Part shown: one piece after another, positions 1 to 8,800 of the stretch
Layout of the letters: the number at the start of each line of letters is the position of its first letter
Numbering within the stretch: the stretch's first letter is position 1
Assembly (NCBI GenBank): GCA_030601885.1
Contig: JAUWAU010000046.1
Span: 1-45,172, forward strand
From: Armatimonadota bacterium
GTDB taxonomy: Bacteria; Armatimonadota; Zipacnadia; JAUWAU01
Direction of reading: 5' to 3'
DNA length: 45,172 nucleotides
Notes under the pieces: model-generated
Database searches by the model: none
Told to the model about the DNA's origin: nothing
Seen by the model: the letters and a program-made list of their open reading frames with translations, nothing else
Position numbers and translations under genes: made by a program

Positions 1-1
1 C

Positions 2-295
2 ATCCCGATGGACTACTCGATGCAGACGCTCGCCGTGCACTCCCACGAGAAGACGTTCCTGGAAGCGCTCGATGACGACGAGCAGCTTGTGACCGGCCTG
101 TCGCTATACATGCGCAGCGGCGAGGCGATCCTGCCTCGGCCGCCGGAGCTGGTCAAGGAGCAGATAGAGCTCGTGCGCAGCCTGGGCATTCACGGCTACG
201 CCCTGTTTCGCTTGGGCATCCTCAGCGACGCGCAGGCAGAGATGCTCAAGACCGAGATCAACCACGAGCCGGCCGTGCCGTACTTCAGGAAGTGA
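2..295 (+). CDS. C-terminal end of a GHL10-like glycosidase (5' end outside window)
   Basis: The reading frame is open from the first bases, so the gene enters from the left edge; only about 97 residues are seen. HPMDYSM followed by a conserved-looking LVKEQIELVRSLGIHGYALF resembles the end of the TIM barrel in family-10-like glycosylhydrolases (GHL10, PF02638), where a PM-Y motif and a G-[FY]-x-LF strand occur. These enzymes are usually secreted and act on polysaccharides. The stop is TGA at 293-295. The family call rests on a short C-terminal piece. Confidence 0.5.
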   Translation: MPMDYSMQTLAVHSHEKTFLEALDDDEQLVTGLSLYMRSGEAILPRPPELVKEQIELVRSLGIHGYALFRLGILSDAQAEMLKTEINHEPAVPYFRK

Positions 296-456
296 CACAG
301 CGTCGGGCAGAGGACTGGGAACAGTACAGTGTGCTGCTGTATGCGGAGCATGACACCAAGAAGGCGGCACTCAGGTTTGCGCTGCAGGGGTACCGGGACA
401 ACGGTGTGCGGTTGGGCAAGGTGTGGGTGGACGACGTGGCTGTCGAGCGGCAGTGA
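292..456 (+). pseudogene. C-terminal fragment of a carbohydrate-binding (jelly-roll) domain
   Basis: A different frame from the preceding gene encodes about 50 residues, including AEDWEQYSVLLYAEHDTKKA and ending GKVWVDDVAVERQ before TGA 454-456. This is the typical last part of a secreted jelly-roll/CBM domain, with W-x-x-Y-x-V, an alternating strand, then a G-x-VWVDDV-x-V final strand. There is no proper start; the open frame overlaps the end of the GHL10-like gene by one codon. It is either a remnant of a deleted gene or a frameshifted tail of the upstream gene. The fold type is inferred from pattern only. Confidence 0.4.
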
Positions 457-611
457 TGGTTGTGGCTGACTGATCGGTTAGCTCCAGTTGGTTCATCGGG
501 AGGGACTTGCAGATGGGCGCACAGCCCCGGTGCGGTGCCGTCGGACGCTGAGCACTGCGGGGTACGCCCCGACATCCTCGGTGGGCAGCGTGGCCATCCC
601 GAAGGCTGAGT

Positions 612-1205
612 TCACTTAGCCTGCAGCGTTACATCCAGCCGCTTGGCGGCGCCGGCCGTTATCTGCTGCCTGGGGTACGCCTTGGACTTGTAGCCCGGAG
701 CCTCCACGATTACTTTGTAGCTGCCCGGCGGGTACCACTCCAGCTCGTAGACGCCGGTGGCGTTTCCAGGCCGAGCCGCTCCAACCGGGCTCCTGTCCTT
801 CACGAGCACCAGCGTAGCGTTGGCGATGGGCTTGCCATTGGCGCCTTTGACGAACCCGACGATACGCCCGCGCGTCTTGTAGTCGTCCCCGGTGAGCTTG
901 CGCAACTCCACACCAACTTCCGTCTCGCCGCCATCTGGTACCGTAACAGTGCGAATCACCGAGACGCGGGCTGATGCCGAGACCACCAAGGTGTACTTGC
1001 CCGCAGCGATGTTCTCCAGCAGACACCCGCGCTGGCCCTCCGCGACGGCACCGACAGCCTTGATCTGTCCACCGGCCATCAGCACGGCGACGGCAGGACC
1101 GGACGGCGACACATGGACCTCGATACGTCCCGGTGCGGCCTGAGCGAGCACACACACCGTCAACAGCATCAACGCGGCGCTTGCGGTTAGGGCCGTCCTT
1201 CTCAT
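612..1205 (-). CDS. Secreted protein with carboxypeptidase regulatory-like domain
   Basis: About 197 residues. The N-terminus MRRTALTASAALMLLTVCVL ending AQA is a clear Sec signal peptide. The first half (about 25-100) is a beta-rich domain of unknown type. The second half (about 110-197) has the pattern of a carboxypeptidase regulatory-like fold: GRIVGFVKGANGKPIANATL, then GVYELEWYPPGSYKV and EAPGYKS. Such domains act as extracellular binding or stalk modules; no catalytic residues are visible. ATG at 1203-1205 is chosen because AGGAGG lies 8 bases upstream; an in-frame GTG at 1209-1211 is too close to it. It stands alone, convergent with the fragments to its left. Confidence 0.65.
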   Translation of the reverse strand: MRRTALTASAALMLLTVCVLAQAAPGRIEVHVSPSGPAVAVLMAGGQIKAVGAVAEGQRGCLLENIAAGKYTLVVSASARVSVIRTVTVPDGGETEVGVELRKLTGDDYKTRGRIVGFVKGANGKPIANATLVLVKDRSPVGAARPGNATGVYELEWYPPGSYKVIVEAPGYKSKAYPRQQITAGAAKRLDVTLQAK

Positions 1206-1211
1206 TCTCAC

Positions 1212-1935
1212 TTCCTCCTTTGCATTTATGCGCTGATCGGATGAACTGGGAGGTTCCCGGCATTGCCATCCGATTCAGAGCGCCAGTGCCTCACCTGCAA
1301 CGTGTCCTTCCCAATAATCCGTTCACCCAGGCGGAGTTCGCACAATGCACGGCTGGCGTCCCACCCGCTGAACACAGCCTTCTCGCTACAGCCTGCTGTG
1401 CCCTCCGCGTGCTCAGATCTCGAAGTATTTCCGGTCTGGGCCGACAGGCTGAACCAGCACGCGCAAGAAGAGCCGCAGGCCGAAGACGGGCGCCCGTTCG
1501 GCCTCCAGGCCGCCGTCTTCGCTACGCGGCACGGACTGACCGACAGGTCCGAGACTCAGCCCGAGAGTGTGCGTTCTCCAGCTTTGAGACACGCATACGG
1601 GAAACCTACACGGTGTCACCATGGGCAGCGCAGAGCGAGTGGGCCCTCTGCTCCAGCCGCATCTCGTGCGAAGTGGGTGTCCACTTCGTCGACGTTCATA
1701 ATGCGCCGCCTCGCCACAGATGCTCGTTGGTGCCCCACGTGTCCCCCTCCGACCCCGGCCAAGTAGCGTCACGGCGTCACGGATGACGGGCTAGCTCGGG
1801 CGGAGGATCAGGGGCAGGGAACTACCCCAAACATGCGAGGGGGCGATTCGATGTGTCCATAGAGGGGCAGCGCTCTCTTCCCCGATATGTCTTCTCTGCA
1901 TTCCGTGGGGTATCTCTTGCTCTTCTGTAGCGCCA
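1212..1935. other. About 0.7 kb without a recognisable gene
   Basis: Several open frames cross this stretch on both strands, but none has a good ribosome binding site, a recognisable motif or believable composition. One minus-strand frame ends with a protein-like tail (LRLFLRVLVQPVGPDRKYFE, TGA near 1413) that could be a further decayed gene end, but I cannot name it. It lies between the secreted-protein gene and the tRNA-like fragment of the defence-island remnant. Confidence 0.4.
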
Positions 1936-1940
1936 GGGCA

Positions 1941-2008
1941 TACCGAGGGGGGGATTCGAACCCACGCCCTCAAAGTCATGAGACTCACGATGGTCTCAAA
2001 CCGAGAAC
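1941..2008 (-). pseudogene. tRNA remnant (3' part with T arm)
   Basis: On the minus strand there is a T arm with the invariant loop TTCGAAT between GTGGG and CCCCC (one mismatch), followed by an acceptor-like CCTCGGT and a discriminator-like A. This matches the 3' end of a leucine-type tRNA. No partner acceptor strand (ACCGAGG) or D arm is found upstream, and no convincing anticodon stem forms, although AGTC-TCAT-GACT could be a long variable arm. No CCA is encoded. It is best read as a truncated tRNA, perhaps the scar of an integration event at a tRNA 3' end next to the defence-island debris. Confidence 0.4.
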
Positions 2009-2077
2009 GCGCTTCCCGGGGCCGCCACGGGCCTCTTGGGCTGTGTTATAGGGTGACTTGTCGCCGGCCCTACGAAC

Positions 2078-2605
2078 CTAACGGCGGGCCATGTTGGTGT
2101 CGCAAGGGTCGGTTGGGACGCTCGTCTGCATCGGCCTGAAATCATCCATCCAGATCTGGCGCCGTTCCGGTGCGTCAGGGTCCCGCCTGCACACGAGGCG
2201 TCCGCCGCCCCAGACACTGCCAACCAGCAGGAGGTTGTTTGACTCCACGATCTCGTCCGCGACGAAGGCGTCGAAGATGTCGAGGGATGGGATCTTCAGC
2301 ACTCGACGGCCTCGCTGCAGATCAACTTCGACACTGTACGCATCAAGGATCGTCACCTGCTCACCCTCAAGCAAACGGTTTCGGAGAAGGTTCACTTGCT
2401 GCTTGTCTGGCAGGTGGTTTGCCAAGAAGTCCTGGATACGTTCCTTGTCCAGCACGCCCGTCTGGCTGTATCGACTCACCAACCAGTCCGCCACGAAAGC
2501 TGGGATGGCCCGCTCTCCTATCCCCACCTCTCGCGCAGCTTGCTTGTCCACGCATACGTCGGGAAAGCGCTCAGAGATGAGCGCGTCCAAACTCTCGTTG
2601 ACCAC
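2078..2605 (-). pseudogene. brxL: N-terminal fragment of a BrxL-like Lon-related BREX protein
   Basis: 175 residues starting at GTG 2603-2605, with GGAGGAG five bases upstream. The sequence follows the N-terminal region of BrxL/Lon-related proteins of BREX phage-defence systems: a L-D-x-L-I-x-x-x-FPD start, an IPAFVADWLVSRY helix, then ILDAYSVEVDLQRGRRVLKI, LLLVGSVWGGGRLVCRR and DDFRPMQTS. BrxL is normally about 650-700 residues with an AAA+ core and Lon-like protease domain; all of that is missing, and the frame meets TAG soon after the homology stops. It starts 18 bases after the pglZ stop, the type-1 BREX order pglZ-brxL. The assignment is from motif memory, not a search. Confidence 0.6.
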
Positions 2606-2623
2606 GCTTACTCCTCCCCAAGA

Positions 2624-3785
2624 TCATTCGAACAGCCTCTCAAACTCCTGCTCGGTGGCTGCTGCGCCCTGCGTGGACACTCGCGCCTCTACATGTGTCG
2701 TCTGCTCTCGTCCAGCGGCCTTCCAGTGCATCGCGCCGCTCAGGACTATCTCGGAGCTCGTCACTGATGATCCATCGACTACGGCAGTGATGGTATGCAT
2801 CCCTTCCGCAGGGATTTCAGCTGGTATGGTCGATACGATGCGAGTGAGCCGAAGACGCAATGATTGCAGGAGTGCGCCCTGCCGATTGGAGTTAGTGACC
2901 TTTATCTCGATCTCGTTCTCTCGCCGCCCGCGAATGACCGAGCCAGAGACGATGATCTCGAGGTCGCGCAGAGACTCCGGCTGAACAGTCGACACTACGA
3001 TAAGGGGCACGGCCAGCTCCTGAGGAGTCATCCCTCCGTGCACTGCCCCCCGCGGACGCGGCTCGAAGTAGTGATAGCTACGTGCGACGGCGACCTCTTC
3101 CCGCAGCATGAAGTCCTCCGCTTGGAGGACTGCAACTGAGTCAGCAGGATGTCCGACGGGAGGATATGCCGCGCGTCCGTGCGTAGCCTTGACCCCGTCG
3201 GCGATGAGGATGCCTCGTCCGACATCACGCCCGAGGCAGGTGTACCCATGATCGCCTACGATGGCAACGGTTGGCGCTTCCGGACACCGACGCTCAATGA
3301 GCTCCGCCGCCGAGCCAAGTGCGTCCGCTATATCGCGAAGATACTGCCTTATCTTCTCACGCCTGATGTGCTCCGGCAGTGGCCTATGCACGAGCTTATC
3401 GTCCATCTCCATCATGGAGAAGAACGTGAGGCGGCGCCCTTCATAGGCAATGCTCTCGATCTCGCTGTCCCTATCTGTGCCCGCGGCGATCTCCTCCGTT
3501 GGTATTCCAGTGCTGGCCGCGAGAGCGCGCACATATCCGTCGGTCGTATCGAGGGCCGCCCCGAGCTGGGACGGCAGCCTTCCTCGAAGCATGCAGGGCT
3601 TCGACACCCTCGTCAGGCTCGGCACGAGCGATAGGAGCAATCGAGGATCGTCTGAGGGGTACAACCCATGGTCGGCGAGCGCATCCAATAGTGTCCGGCA
3701 CCACGGCCATCCCAGAGCGTCAATCAGAACGAGTAGAGCTGGCCTGCACTGCACCCCAAGTACCAGACCACTCGGAGGAGGAGAA
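2624..3785 (-). pseudogene. pglZ: PglZ-domain protein, 5' end cut off by an IS3 element
   Basis: About 387 residues remain before TGA at 2624-2626. Visible PglZ features in order: a core strand ALLVLIDALGWPW, FSMMEMDDKLVHRPLPEH, the metal-site-like VAIVGDHGYT, then AVHGGMTPQELAVPLIVV, the H-G-G-x-x-x-x-E motif of PglZ (alkaline-phosphatase-like fold). The rest, to the C-terminus, is a beta-rich tail. PglZ is the signature protein of BREX/Pgl phage defence. The N-terminal domain is missing: the coding frame runs up to base 3785, where the left inverted repeat of the IS starts; any open frame beyond that is antisense to the transposase. The gene is followed by the brxL fragment in the same operon and is presumably inactive. 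Confidence 0.72.
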
Positions 3786-3802
3786 TTAGTGGGTTTCGGC
3801 TC
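3786..3802 (+). repeat. IS left terminal inverted repeat
   Basis: TTAGTGGGTTTCGGCTC; differs from the right repeat (reverse complement) at positions 9 and 10 only. It marks the exact breakpoint in the pglZ gene. Confidence 0.8.
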
Positions 3803-3848
3803 ATCATGACGGAGGGCCCAGTGGGCCTTCTGGGAAGGAGCCGAGGCG

Positions 3849-4166
3849 ATGGCGTACCGGAAGTTCAAGCCGGCGTTCAAACGTCGAGTGGTCGAGGAGT
3901 GGCACAGCGGAGCGAAGCGGATGGCGCAGGTTTGTCGGCAATACCAGCTGAGCGATTCGCTGCTGCGGCGTTGGCGTAAGGAGTATGAGGAGCACGGGCC
4001 GAATGCGTGGGACTGCGGGAGCCGTGACGATGCAGAGCTGACGGCGGCGCGGCAACGGATCGCGGAGTTGGAGGCGGCGCTGGGCCGATCCAGCATGGAG
4101 GTAGACTTCCTGCGCCGAGCGCTGAAGCGAGGTGGTATCCCTTTTCCGCCCGAGCTGAAATGGTGA
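3849..4166 (+). CDS. IS3-family transposase OrfA (helix-turn-helix)
   Basis: 105 residues. The N-terminal helix-turn-helix covers roughly residues 5-50 (FKRRVVEEW, MAQVCRQYQLSDSLLRRWRK) and binds the terminal repeats. A leucine-zipper-like coiled coil follows (about 65-95: LTAARQRIAELEAAL, VDFLRRAL), used for multimerisation. It ends TGA 4164-4166, seven bases into orfB. GGGAAGGAG lies about 9 bases upstream of ATG 3849. A CCCTTTT heptamer near its end may shift ribosomes into orfB to make the OrfAB transposase. Confidence 0.88.
   Translation: MAYRKFKPAFKRRVVEEWHSGAKRMAQVCRQYQLSDSLLRRWRKEYEEHGPNAWDCGSRDDAELTAARQRIAELEAALGRSSMEVDFLRRALKRGGIPFPPELKW
4139..4145 (+). other. Candidate -1 frameshift heptamer (C CCT TTT)
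   Basis: In the orfA frame the bases read as C-CCT-TTT, the X-XXY-YYZ layout of -1 slippery sites. From here the -1 frame has no stop and runs directly into orfB, which would give an OrfAB fusion. IS3 elements usually use A-rich heptamers, so this site is a candidate only; re-initiation at ATG 4160 within the ATGGTGA overlap is the alternative. Confidence 0.4.
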
Positions 4167-5071
4167 GCGAGCACCGCGGAGCGCTGTCGATTCGGCGGGC
4201 GTGCGAACTGGTGGGGATCAAGCGAAGCTGGTACTACGCCAAGCCGCAGCGGCTGGCAGGCAACGACACGAAACTCCAAGACGAGATCGAGAAGGTCGTG
4301 GTGGAGTCTGAGGGGTACGGGTATCGTCGAGTTACCCATGAACTGCGGCGCCGAGGCTATCACGTCAATCACAAGCGTGTGCTGCGGATCATGCGAGAGG
4401 GCGCGTTACTGTGTCGACTCCGGCACCGCGGTCGGCGGACAACGGACTCGGATCACGGGCTGCCGATTCACCCGAACCTGCTTCAGGGACGGGCGATAAC
4501 GGGCCTGAACGAAGTGTGGGTGGCCGACATAACCTACATTCGGCTGCCGACGGAGTTCGTGTTCCTGGCGGTGATTCTGGATGCCCACTCGCGCAAAGTG
4601 GTGGGCTGGGAGCTGTCGCGGTCGTTGGAGACGGAGCCGTTGACGCTGACGGCACTGGAGCGGGCGTTGGCGTCGCGGCGGGTTCCTGAGGGCCTGATCC
4701 ACCACTCCGATCAGGGAGTGCAGTACGCGGCGGAGGCATACGTGTCGCGTGCCCAGGAGGCCGGGTTGCAATTGAGCATGGGTCGGCGGGGCCATCCTCG
4801 GGACAACGCCCGGGCGGAGGCCTTCTTTCGCACGCTGAAGATGGAGCAAGTGTATCTGACCGAGTACCTGGACTTCGACGATGCGCAGCGTCAGATCGAA
4901 ACGTTCATCGAAGACGTCTACAACCGCAAGCGGTTGCACTCGTCCTTAGGGTACGTGCCACCAATGGAGTTCGAGGAGAAGCTGCAGGCGAAGCAGAAGA
5001 ACAAGAGCGCCCCGGTCGATCGACCGTCGGCGCCCCTGACCTGGAGCCCCACGGCTCCAGCACTGCCATGA
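4160..5071 (+). CDS. IS3-family transposase OrfB (DDE integrase core)
   Basis: 303 residues. An N-terminal HTH_21-like segment (YGYRRVTHELRRRGYHVNHK, about 50-75) precedes the rve integrase core. The DDE residues are visible: D in WVADITYI, D in HHSDQGVQYA and E in NARAEAFFRTLK, followed by the family's YNRKRLHSSLGYVPP ending. It catalyses strand cutting and transfer. The frame is -1 relative to orfA with a 7-base overlap (ATGGTGA). Length and motifs are complete. A proline/alanine-rich tail (about 285-303) goes beyond the usual end but is not disruptive. Confidence 0.9.
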   Translation: MVSEHRGALSIRRACELVGIKRSWYYAKPQRLAGNDTKLQDEIEKVVVESEGYGYRRVTHELRRRGYHVNHKRVLRIMREGALLCRLRHRGRRTTDSDHGLPIHPNLLQGRAITGLNEVWVADITYIRLPTEFVFLAVILDAHSRKVVGWELSRSLETEPLTLTALERALASRRVPEGLIHHSDQGVQYAAEAYVSRAQEAGLQLSMGRRGHPRDNARAEAFFRTLKMEQVYLTEYLDFDDAQRQIETFIEDVYNRKRLHSSLGYVPPMEFEEKLQAKQKNKSAPVDRPSAPLTWSPTAPALP

Positions 5072-5188
5072 TAACCAGAGCGCGAGCCGCCGTCAAACCC
5101 AAGCCGTCACCCATCAGCGCCCTGGGAGGGAGACCGGAGGTGCCCCTGACCGTGGTGGCACCGAAGCCTTGGTGCTGTCACGCACCCA

Positions 5189-5205
5189 GAGCCGAGCCCC
5201 ACTAA
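5189..5205 (-). repeat. IS right terminal inverted repeat
   Basis: Reverse complement is TTAGTGGGGCTCGGCTC, pairing with the left repeat at 15 of 17 positions. The next base starts the oppositely oriented gene fragment. Confidence 0.8.
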
Positions 5206-5206
5206 A

Positions 5207-5692
5207 ACCACCCCACCCCGTGGTCTGGAAAATGGGGTGCATACCCCTAAGGCCATTCAAGAGGGCGTCAGTAAGGGCGTAGAGGGCGGGCACTTCGGAT
5301 ACTCGATCTGCACGGCGAAGCCCAGCGAGGATGCTGAGCCGATCGAGGATGAGAGTCGGCTGTGGTTCGAGCGGCGCGTCGATTCGAGCGAGATCGATCT
5401 TTCTGACCAAGCGTACCTCATCGCACCCTCAATTGCCACGAAGCATGTGAAAGCGCCTCTTCTACCGCCTGCCGGTCCTTGGGTGGAGAACTTGGCGGCG
5501 ACCGTGACCACCGACGGGGAGGGACGAGAGGTGCAAGACGCACGCCACGAAGGTGATCCCGGTGGCCCTCCGCCCCCGTGCCCATGCAGTTGGCCGCCGC
5601 GCGATCTTCCCACAGTCTCAAGCCCAATCGTAGTAATAAGTTTACATCGCTCGAAAAGGAGTGTGCCGGCAACACTCCGAACCATTGAATAG
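5207..5692 (+). pseudogene. C-terminal fragment of an unidentified, possibly defence-related protein
   Basis: An open frame begins immediately inside the right IS flank and reads GLENGVHTPKAIQEGVSKGV, then EGGHFGYS, later LWFERRV and SSEIDLSDQAYLIAP, before turning low-complexity and stopping at 5692. The well-formed part is about 75 residues. The G-V-x-x-G-x-x-x-G-x-FGY arrangement followed by an E-I-D-L-x-x-x-A-Y-L-I strand resembles the end of large ATPases that accompany PglZ in defence operons, but I cannot name the family firmly. It has no start of its own (GTG 5237 is internal) and points opposite to pglZ/brxL, so the two IS flanks are not halves of one gene. Confidence 0.35.
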
Positions 5693-5852
5693 ACGGCGCT
5701 TTGCCGGCATTGTTGGCTCCATCGTGCACGAAGGTGAGGCACCGGCAAGTTTGGTTTGGCGGGGGATATGCGTGCTATCAGGTTCGCCGCTTGCCTGAAC
5801 TCCTGACGTGTGGCCGACTGATTGCTGGGATGTGGATGGGAGTGAGTGTCTT

Positions 5853-8800
5853 ATGAGAGGTACGACCGCTGGCACGAAGCGTATTGCCGGTCCAGCTTTG
5901 AAACTATGCTTTCTTGCCGGGCTGGGGCTTCTGTGCGCCGCGGGGCCGTTGGCCCGACAGGCCGAGAGGCGGCTATCGTCAAATAGGGCGACGTATGTGG
6001 CAAAGAGCGCCGACCAGGTAGCCACGGGGCGAACGGCCCAGGCGGCATCACGGGACGATCCGTCCGGCAAGAGCGGCATCGGCGCCATCGCGCAGCTACC
6101 CGGCACACTACCACCGCCAACTCGGCCGGCTGGTGGCGCCAAGAAAGCTGGCCCTATTGGCCCCGTTGTGGATCCGAACGCATCCGTCGCGGAAGCGGAC
6201 CTGAAACGGGTGCGGGCGGGTCTGGCGGCAACCTTCCAGGGCCGGCGAGTGCACAAGCTGGGGCTGCTTCCTAGCTCCAGCAAACCCGGCATTTACCGGG
6301 GCAAGCCGGCGCGGCCGCTGCTCAGACCCCTGGACGCGCTGCCAACCGCAGTTGACCATAGTGCCGCTCTGCCGCCGGTGGGGGATCAGGGGATCCAGGG
6401 ATCGTGCGGGCCCTGGTCGGTTGGATACTACTACAAGAGCTTCCAGGAGCAGAACGAACACGGCTGGGACGTGCGCACGCCGGACCACCAGTTCAGCCCC
6501 AGCTTTCTCTACAACCAGGTGGCGCCGTTCGATGAGGGCACGACGTTTGACGAGCTCTTCAATCTGCTCCTCGACCAGGGATGTGGCACACTGTCCGACT
6601 GGCCATACAATGAGACGGACTACACCACGTGGCCACCATATAACGCGTTCTTGAATGGGCTTCCGTACCGTATTCAGACCTACACGCGCCTGGGCGATCG
6701 GGTGACCCCGGGGATCATTAACGCCATGAAGTCGCGGCTCGCCGCTGGCGATCTGTGCGTTATTGGCTTTCCGGTGTATCGTCCGACTCCGAGCACACCG
6801 GGGCTGTTTGACATTCTCGATGCCGAGAACTACTTCTACGAGATGCCGGGCGATGACGACGTCTACAACGCCGGCGGCCACGCTGTGACGGTGGTGGGCT
6901 ATGACGATGCGGTATTTGATGGCAGAGGTGGCTTCAAGATCGTCAACTCGTGGGATTCTACCTGGGGCAGTCGCGGATTCGCCTACATGTCGTACCAGTT
7001 TATCAGCGCCCTGGTGTTCGACGTGTACGCGATGGCAGATCGCATCGGCTATCAGCCGACGGCTGTCGCGAGCTTCGCGCTGCAGCATACCTGGTGGCAA
7101 TGGAATTACGACAACGTCACGGTCTCCATAGGTGTTGGGCCCACGGACGCCCCACTGTGGAGCAAGGTGTTCATCACGGGGCTCGAGCGCAGCAGCTTGG
7201 CGGTGGATATGGCCGTGGACATCACCGAGGGGGATATGTGGCTTCCGCCGGGGTGGGAGGAAGATGGCGATTACCGCTGGTGGATCGAGGTCCAAGATCA
7301 CGCGGCAGAAGATGTGGGAAATCTAACCGTATTTGAGATCGGGTTTGATGGAGGCACATATTCTTGCGCTGTCGTCTTGCCGATTGTCGGTCCATTCCCA
7401 CGCGGCACGGTCTACGCGTACATCCCCCCAGGCGACGCTGCTTCACCCAATTACTACGTGAATGACGACAGCACTGCGGGCGACCGGTACTGCACCGCGC
7501 CGGGCAACGATGCCAACGACGGCCTCAGTCCCGCCACCCCGAAGCGGAATGTGCAACCTATTATTGATTGCTACACCCTGAAGGCAGGCGACACGGTCTG
7601 GATGGATACGGGCACCTACAACCTGTCCGCCGACATCACTCTCAACTACCTGGACAAGGGTGTGAGCGGCAATCCCATCCGTTTCGTCGGTGCGATAGGC
7701 CTCAACGGCGAGCCCTCAACGGTGCTCGACCGTGGCGCCGGAGGCGGTGTCAGCTTCAATATCACCGACGGCACTCGATCCGTTCAACTCGAGAATCTCC
7801 AGATCAGAGGGGGAGACAGTGGCGTCCGCTGCAACGGGGCGTGGGATTACCAAGACAAGGGCCTGACCTTTCAGAACGTGGACATTTCGAATACCTCGGG
7901 CTATGTCTTCGACTTGTACCGGGCGCAAGGTGTTGTTCTGAAGAAGTGTCGCATGCACGGATTCGGCGGCTCCTCCGGGGTGTATCTTTACCAGGGCACC
8001 GTGACCCTACATCAGTCTGTCGTCGCGGCGCCCGGGGGCAAGAGATGTGTGTTGGTAAAAGGCTCCGGCAGCTATTACGGCACGTCTGCGCACTTGACGC
8101 TCACCAACTCAATCCTCACGGCCTCAGGCAGCGGGGGGGAGTGTGTACGCCTAGTCCTAGCCAACTATGGTTACTTATCCGCTGGGAGATTCAACGATCT
8201 CTTCGCAACCGATGGCGCCGTCATTGGGTTCACTCCCGATGGCACAAACATCTCCGTTGATCCACTGTTCTTCGATCCCGACAACGGAGACTTCCACCTG
8301 AAGTCGTCCGCCGGGCGCTGGGATCCGTCGGCCGGCGGCGGGGCTGGGGATTGGGTCACCACCGACGCCGAAAACAGCCCGTGCATTGACGCTGGGGACA
8401 TCTCGGCCCATGTAGGAGACGAGTCATCTCCTAATGGCGGCCGAATCAATATGGGCACGTACGGCGGCACGCAGTGGGCGTCCAAATCGCCTCCGGCGAG
8501 GCATATCGCCGTTGTGCGTCCCAATGGCGGCGAGACGTGGACGGGCGTTCACGAAGTCGCATGGGAGACATGGGGGGCAGGATGGGTAGATGCGGACATG
8601 GTGACTCTCGAGTACTGGGACGGGACGGACTGGCACCTGTTGAACGCAGGCAGCGACAGCCTGCCCTGTAACGTCGGCAGTCGAGAGTGGAATGTTAATG
8701 GCCCGGGGATCACTCCCGGGCCCGGCTTCAAGGTGCGCGTGACCGCCAATGCGGACGCGGCGGTTTTCGACGAAAGCGATGGCGAGTTCACTATCGAGGC

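Larger units (their letters stand above)
3786..5205 (+). mobile_element. Complete IS3-family insertion sequence, 1,420 bp
   Basis: The element is bounded by 17-bp terminal inverted repeats at 3786-3802 and 5189-5205, matching at 15 of 17 positions and beginning TTAGTGGG. It carries the two overlapping IS3-type genes orfA and orfB in the -1 frame relation expected for the family. No 3-4 bp target duplication is visible: the left flank ends GAA and the right flank begins AAC. The left side cuts pglZ, the right side abuts an oppositely oriented gene fragment. Length and gene content are complete, so it may still be mobile. Confidence 0.85.

Noticed and set aside
1263..1786. Overlapping plus-strand open frames of about 170-217 aa
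   Set aside because: Composition is rich in Arg, Pro, Ser and Ala with no motif, no ribosome site and mutual overlap in different frames.
3786..4372. Open frame continuing the PglZ-domain gene upstream through the insertion sequence on the minus strand
   Set aside because: It is antisense to the transposase and starts inside the IS; PglZ-like sequence stops exactly at the inverted repeat.
6108..7301. Long minus-strand open frame (397 aa) inside the giant gene
   Set aside because: It is antisense to the well-supported protease domain, shows no motif and reflects GC-rich codon bias.
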